DNA of 10,145 nt from Candidatus Nitrosopumilus sp. (GTDB lineage Archaea; Thermoproteota; Nitrososphaeria; Nitrososphaerales; Nitrosopumilaceae): contig JABDOO010000064.1 of NCBI GenBank assembly GCA_013043295.1, positions 1-10,145 on the forward strand. The letters are read 5' to 3'. Below the pieces are notes generated by a model, which saw nothing but the letters and a program-made list of their open reading frames with translations, did no database searches and was not told the origin of the DNA. The translations under genes and the position numbers were made by a program. Positions within the stretch are counted from its first letter, which is position 1, and the number at the start of each line of letters is the position of its first letter. Shown one piece after another: positions 6,549 to 10,145 of the stretch.

Positions 6549-7690
6549 TGTTATTTTCACATATTTCAGATACACATTTGGGATTAGTACAGTATGGTTC
6601 AGAGGAAAGAGAGCAAGATGTTTACGATGTATTTAATCAATCAATAGATACATCAATTAAAGATCATGTTAATTTTGTGATTTTTGCTGGAGACATATTT
6701 CATGTGCCAAATCCAAATGGAACAGCTATTATTCAAATGGCTAATGGATTAAAGAGATTAAAACAAAATAATATTGATTCATTTTTTATTTTAGGAGAAC
6801 ACGACATAAGTAGAATTAGAACAACTCCAATTCCATATGTATATCATAATTTAGAATTTTCAAAATATATTGGTCAAGGAAAACCAATAGAATACAAAGG
6901 AATACTTTTAGCAGGTTTTGACAAAATAAGAAAAGCTGAAATACCTCAATTTGAAGAAAAATTCTCTAGTTTAGATTACAATGTGAAAAACCATTCAGGT
7001 CACAAAATTTTAGTCTTGCATCAAGGAATAACAGAATTTAACAAATTTGCAGGTGAATTACAATCTACAGACCTGCCAGCTAATTTCTCATATTATGCAA
7101 TGGGGCATCTTCATGATAAAGATATCAAAAATTTTAGTCATCTTAATGGACCAGTAGCATATCCTGGTTCCTTAGAATTGACAACAAGTGAGGGGATTAA
7201 AGAAGCAAAAAAGGGATTCTTTGAAGTAGACATTTCGGGAAAAGATGCAGAACCAAATTGGATAGAAATGGATGCAAGACCACAAATTTCATTCAATACA
7301 GAATTTCAGGATCTATCAAAAACAATAGATGAAATTTCTGAAAAAATTGTTACAGATGGAAAAAAACCAATAGTAGAAGTAAAAATTCAGGGAGAAAACA
7401 TAGAAACTGACCAGATTCAGGCACAAATTGCTAGGCTAAACTCACTAGTTTTAAGATGCTTTTGGAAAATCAGCACAAAGCAAATTTCAGATTCGTCAGT
7501 TTTCCTAGATAAACCAAATGTCATTGATGATGAAATGTACAGATTATCAGTTAATGCATTAGGATCTGAACAATCAGCAAAATTTGCCATTAGAGAATTA
7601 CTTCCTATTTTAGCATCAGGGGAAATTAAAGAAGCATCTCAAATAGTTTACGAGAATTTTACTAAATTTAAAAAGGAGAACAAAAAATGA
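6548..7690 (+). CDS. mre11: Mre11 double-strand break repair nuclease
   Basis: Mre11 is a Mn-dependent phosphoesterase, with 3'-5' exonuclease and endonuclease activity, that dimerises and works with Rad50 on broken ends. The 380-residue protein has the metallophosphatase motifs in order: SDTHLG (7-12, Asp8 and His10), FAGDIFH (46-52, Asp49), GEHD (83-86, His85), LVLHQG (155-160, His158) and MGHLHD (185-190, His187 and His189). The capping domain covers about 240-330; the C-terminal helices (335-375) should bind the Rad50 coiled coil. One oddity is that motif III is GEHD rather than GNHD: the Asn that is a metal ligand in P. furiosus Mre11 is Glu84, encoded by GAA at 6797-6799. The start ATG overlaps the herA stop by one base and has no Shine-Dalgarno, implying coupled translation. 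The end overlaps rad50 (ATGA). Confidence 0.96.
   Translation: MLFSHISDTHLGLVQYGSEEREQDVYDVFNQSIDTSIKDHVNFVIFAGDIFHVPNPNGTAIIQMANGLKRLKQNNIDSFFILGEHDISRIRTTPIPYVYHNLEFSKYIGQGKPIEYKGILLAGFDKIRKAEIPQFEEKFSSLDYNVKNHSGHKILVLHQGITEFNKFAGELQSTDLPANFSYYAMGHLHDKDIKNFSHLNGPVAYPGSLELTTSEGIKEAKKGFFEVDISGKDAEPNWIEMDARPQISFNTEFQDLSKTIDEISEKIVTDGKKPIVEVKIQGENIETDQIQAQIARLNSLVLRCFWKISTKQISDSSVFLDKPNVIDDEMYRLSVNALGSEQSAKFAIRELLPILASGEIKEASQIVYENFTKFKKENKK
7675..7678 (+). promoter_or_regulatory. Shine-Dalgarno of rad50 inside mre11
   Basis: GGAG lies 8 bases before the rad50 ATG at 7687, in the last mre11 codons. It supports the chosen rad50 start and translational coupling through the ATGA overlap. Confidence 0.6.
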
Positions 7691-9756
7691 TCACATCAAT
7701 AGAATTAGGAGATTTCTTAGCTCATTCAAACACAAAATTAGAATTTGGGAATGGCGTAACAGTTTTTGTAGGAAACAACGGGGCTGGAAAATCTAGCATA
7801 ATTGATGCAATCACATTTGCGTTATTTGGACAGCATACAAGAAAATCAAATAAAGGTTTGATCAAACGTGGTTCAAATCAGGGATTTGCCAAAATTGGTT
7901 TTTCAATAAATGACAGACAGTTTGAATCGGTTAGAAAAATTGATAGTAAAGGAACACTTGCAGCAACTTTTGCAGAGATAAAAGAAGGTGAGCGTGTAGA
8001 AATTGCTGCAGGAGAAAGAAAACAATTTGGTGAATCAATGACACAAGAAGTTGAAAAAGTAATTGGTTTGGATTTTGAAAAATTAAAAATTGCATCAATT
8101 GTTCAACAAGGTGAATTAAACACAATCATCAATGCAAAGCCCAAAGAATTTAAAGAATTGTTAAATGCAATTATCGGAATTGATAAATTAGATATTGCTT
8201 CTGAATCAATGAAAACAGTAAACAAGGATTTCCGAGAAAAAATTAGAGAAACCATAGGATACGATGATACACATATTGAGATACTGGTGCGGGATTTAGA
8301 AAGATATGAAAAAGAAATTTCTGATTCAAAACCGGAAAAAAACATTCTAGAATTAAATCAAGATAAATTAAAAAAAGAAGTAGAAGATCTTAGAAAAAAA
8401 GTTGAAATTGAAACACCAAAAATTGATAAAATTAACCAGTTAGAACTAAGAAAAAAAGAACTTTTGTCATATGCAAAGGAGGCAATCCATGAAATTCAGC
8501 AAGAAATTAGTGAAAATGAGCGTAAAATTCATGATTGTGAAGGTTGTTTTGAGCACGTAGAAATTAAGACAGATTTGGAATCTAAAATTCAAAAAGTGGA
8601 GGAAGCAATCAAAGACACAACAACAAAAATTCAAACTATGACAAACCAAAAAATATCATTAAATGAGAAATTGATACTAGCATCAAAGCTTCAATTAAAA
8701 GATGATAAATGTCCCGTATGTGATTCCAACGTAGACAAATTAAATCCATTATTTCAAGAGGAACACCTACATCAAGAAATTATTAATTTAGAAAATCAAA
8801 TTGTCATTAAAGAAAAAGAAAATGTCATGTATAATAATAAAAGAAATGAATTTTCTACAAAATTACAAAATGCAAGGAATGCTGAAGCTACACTACGAGC
8901 GCATTCTATTAAGAATAAAGATGAATTAATAAAAATTCAAGAGGAAGTAAAAACAAAGAAGCAGAAAATTCCTTTATCATCGAATGGAAGTTTACTTGAA
9001 ATATCAACAATAGATTCTCATGCAAAAATGATATTTGAAAACATAGTGAAGTTGGAAGAAGAATCTCGGGGATTTGATGAACAGGAATTTAGTAATCTAA
9101 AAAAATTAGTTAATCAAAAACAAATGAGTTTATCTCAGATAGATCAACAAATCGGTGCAATTTCAGAAAAAATATCCAAAGGAGAGGACCAAGTCAAAGT
9201 GATTGAAAAAGCACTGGTAGAATTAAAAATTGTCAAAGACTATGTTACAAATCTTAATGAAATTCAATCGAATATTTTTAGCAGGGATGGGCCAGTTGCA
9301 ACAAGTCTAAGATCTTGGGCATTAAATGCAATATCTGCCAAAGCATCAGAGTATCTTACACTATTAAATACAAAAATTCAGAGAATTTTGTTGTCAGAAA
9401 AAACAAGAGACATTTCAATCGCATGCTATTCAAAAAAGGAAGTTTTGGAATTAGAATCATTAAGCGGAGGAGAGAAGGTCAGTGTTGCACTAGCATTGCG
9501 ATTAGGTATGGCTAGTCTTCTTGGAGCATCAAATCTTAACCTTATGATTTTGGATGAGCCGACAACCCATCTTGATGCAGAAAGGAAGAAATCACTTGTG
9601 GGAGTATTATCACAATTATCAGATATATCAAATTCTGAAGCTAGAATGCAATTCCTAATAATTACTCATGATGCAGAAATCTTTGAGGATTCTAATGTGG
9701 AACAAATTTACAAATTTGAATCATCTGAACAAGGAAGTTTGGTTACAGCACTCTAG
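7687..9756 (+). CDS. rad50: Rad50 SMC-like ATPase with a short coiled coil
   Basis: Rad50 is the ABC-type ATPase that clamps DNA ends and gates Mre11. The 689 residues hold Walker A GNNGAGKSS (29-37, Lys35), the Q-loop SIVQQGEL (137-144), and a coiled coil from about 190 to 530. The zinc hook KCPVC is at 341-345 (Cys342, Cys345). The ABC signature SLSGGEKVS spans 591-599, Walker B with D-loop LMILDEPTTHLD spans 619-630, and the switch histidine is ITH (659-661). All ATPase motifs are intact. The coiled coil is short: P. furiosus Rad50 is about 880 residues, so about 190 are missing here, apparently from the arms. A second CxxC (Cys284, Cys287, with His290) lies in the ascending arm. It is last in the operon, and its TAG overlaps the stop of the convergent cupredoxin gene. 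Confidence 0.97.
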   Translation: MITSIELGDFLAHSNTKLEFGNGVTVFVGNNGAGKSSIIDAITFALFGQHTRKSNKGLIKRGSNQGFAKIGFSINDRQFESVRKIDSKGTLAATFAEIKEGERVEIAAGERKQFGESMTQEVEKVIGLDFEKLKIASIVQQGELNTIINAKPKEFKELLNAIIGIDKLDIASESMKTVNKDFREKIRETIGYDDTHIEILVRDLERYEKEISDSKPEKNILELNQDKLKKEVEDLRKKVEIETPKIDKINQLELRKKELLSYAKEAIHEIQQEISENERKIHDCEGCFEHVEIKTDLESKIQKVEEAIKDTTTKIQTMTNQKISLNEKLILASKLQLKDDKCPVCDSNVDKLNPLFQEEHLHQEIINLENQIVIKEKENVMYNNKRNEFSTKLQNARNAEATLRAHSIKNKDELIKIQEEVKTKKQKIPLSSNGSLLEISTIDSHAKMIFENIVKLEEESRGFDEQEFSNLKKLVNQKQMSLSQIDQQIGAISEKISKGEDQVKVIEKALVELKIVKDYVTNLNEIQSNIFSRDGPVATSLRSWALNAISAKASEYLTLLNTKIQRILLSEKTRDISIACYSKKEVLELESLSGGEKVSVALALRLGMASLLGASNLNLMILDEPTTHLDAERKKSLVGVLSQLSDISNSEARMQFLIITHDAEIFEDSNVEQIYKFESSEQGSLVTAL

Positions 9757-10145
9757 TTTACATTTACAATGCCAATCATCCAAGGATGAACCATACAATA
9801 GTAATCATATGTTCCGGCATTATCAAATGTAAATTCGTAAACATCTCCTGCCATGAATAAACTTGAATCAAATTCTCCATCAGGAGTTCCAGGGATTCCA
9901 CTAGTTACGGTATGTGCTGCAGAATCATCATTAATCCAGGATACGGTTCCGCCTATTGCAACATTAACTTCATATGGCAAATAGCATTCATTGGTTTCTT
10001 CACATCCTGGAACTGCAGAGCCTGCAGGGACTGAAACAATTGCAGTCATTGGTGAGGAATCTGGTTTTGGTTCTGCCATTGGTTCTGGTTCTGCCATTGG
10101 TTCTGGTTCTGCCATTGGTTCTGGTTCTGCCATTGGTTCTGGTTC
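9753..10145 (-). CDS. Plastocyanin/halocyanin-like type I copper protein, C-terminal part (5' end outside window)
   Basis: A small blue-copper electron carrier, probably extracellular and membrane-anchored through its missing N-terminus. The visible part starts in an EPEPMA repeat linker, followed by one cupredoxin domain of about 95 residues. The copper ligands are clear. Counting from the Met encoded at 10131-10133, His74 is in SAAHTVTSG, and Cys113, His116 and Met119 are in YYCMVHPWMIG. The strands VSWIND and YEFTFDNAGTYDYYC are typical. Cys44 and Cys50 may form a disulfide. The frame is open to base 10145, so the Met at 10133 is not necessarily the start: the repeat continues beyond it, and a signal or anchor sequence is expected upstream. 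Ammonia-oxidising archaea use many such copper proteins in electron transfer; the partner here is unknown. The TAG stop (9753-9755) overlaps the rad50 stop. Confidence 0.93.
   Translation of the reverse strand, partial: EPEPMAEPEPMAEPEPMAEPEPMAEPKPDSSPMTAIVSVPAGSAVPGCEETNECYLPYEVNVAIGGTVSWINDDSAAHTVTSGIPGTPDGEFDSSLFMAGDVYEFTFDNAGTYDYYCMVHPWMIGIVNVN
10063..10145 (-). repeat. 18-base tandem repeat encoding the Met-Ala-Glu-Pro-Glu-Pro linker
   Basis: Units of 18 bases (plus strand GGTTCTGGTTCTGCCATT) occupy 10063-10080, 10081-10098, 10099-10116 and 10117-10134, with 11 more bases to the window end. The last three full copies are identical; the first differs by one base (Glu to Lys). The total copy number is unknown because the array leaves the window. 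The encoded Pro/Glu-rich stretch is probably an extended linker between a membrane anchor and the copper domain. Confidence 0.95.

Noticed and set aside
7931..8649. Three minus-strand open frames opposite rad50
   Set aside because: All are Leu/Phe/Ser-rich translations typical of the reverse complement of a Lys/Glu-rich coiled coil, not real proteins.
9315..9515. 66-codon plus-strand frame inside rad50
   Set aside because: It overlaps the conserved ABC signature region in another frame; rad50 itself is continuous, so there is no frameshift to explain.
10063..10145. Possible CRISPR array at the window end
   Set aside because: The 18-base units are directly adjacent without spacers and are in frame with the cupredoxin gene, so they are a coding tandem repeat.
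1..10145. Defence island, mobile element or transferred segment
   Set aside because: No transposase, integrase, tRNA, flanking repeat or change in base composition was visible. HerA-NurA here sits with Mre11-Rad50 and has no extra defence-type partner (such as a Sir2 or DUF4297 protein), so it reads as the housekeeping repair set.

Overview
This window looks like a piece of chromosome from a marine-type ammonia-oxidising archaeon (Thaumarchaeota/Nitrososphaerota, Nitrosopumilus-like). The reasons are its AT-rich, tightly packed genes, the archaeal HerA-NurA-Mre11-Rad50 set, a secreted protein ending in a PEFG-type sorting tail, a plastocyanin-like cupredoxin, S-layer-like secreted proteins, and first genes that sit about 25-31 bases after a TATA-like element with almost no leader. 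The taxon is inferred from gene content; no rRNA is present.

Layout. Bases 1-2411 hold NAD de novo synthesis: the 3' end of nadC (+), then on the minus strand a small TPR protein, nadA and nadX. NadX oxidises aspartate to iminoaspartate, NadA condenses this with dihydroxyacetone phosphate to quinolinate, and NadC turns quinolinate into nicotinate mononucleotide, so the whole aspartate-to-NaMN route is here. Minus-strand transcription (nadX to nadA to TPR) converges on nadC with a 12-base coding overlap. Bases 2435-4109 hold two divergently transcribed exported proteins: a PEFG-tailed, membrane-anchored one (-) and one with two copies of a beta-rich domain (+), sharing an 88-base intergenic region.

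Bases 4183-9756 are a four-gene DNA end-processing operon, nurA-herA-mre11-rad50, every junction overlapping by 1 or 4 bases. Mre11-Rad50 recognises and opens broken DNA ends. The HerA hexameric translocase with the NurA nuclease then resects them to make 3' single strands for recombination. Bases 9753-10145 (-) are the C-terminal part of a type I copper protein whose linker is encoded by an 18-base tandem repeat; it runs off the window. Its stop codon and that of rad50 overlap within one CTAG.

No gene-free stretch exceeds 300 bases; the largest gaps are 93 bases (nadX-nadA), 88 bases (divergent promoters) and 73 bases (before nurA). No RNA gene, mobile element or CRISPR array was seen. The region reads as core chromosome rather than an accessory island, and I see no clearly undescribed multi-gene system. 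The points most worth a second look are a Glu in place of the metal-binding Asn in Mre11 motif III, a second CxxC in a short Rad50, and a perfect dyad between nadX and nadA.
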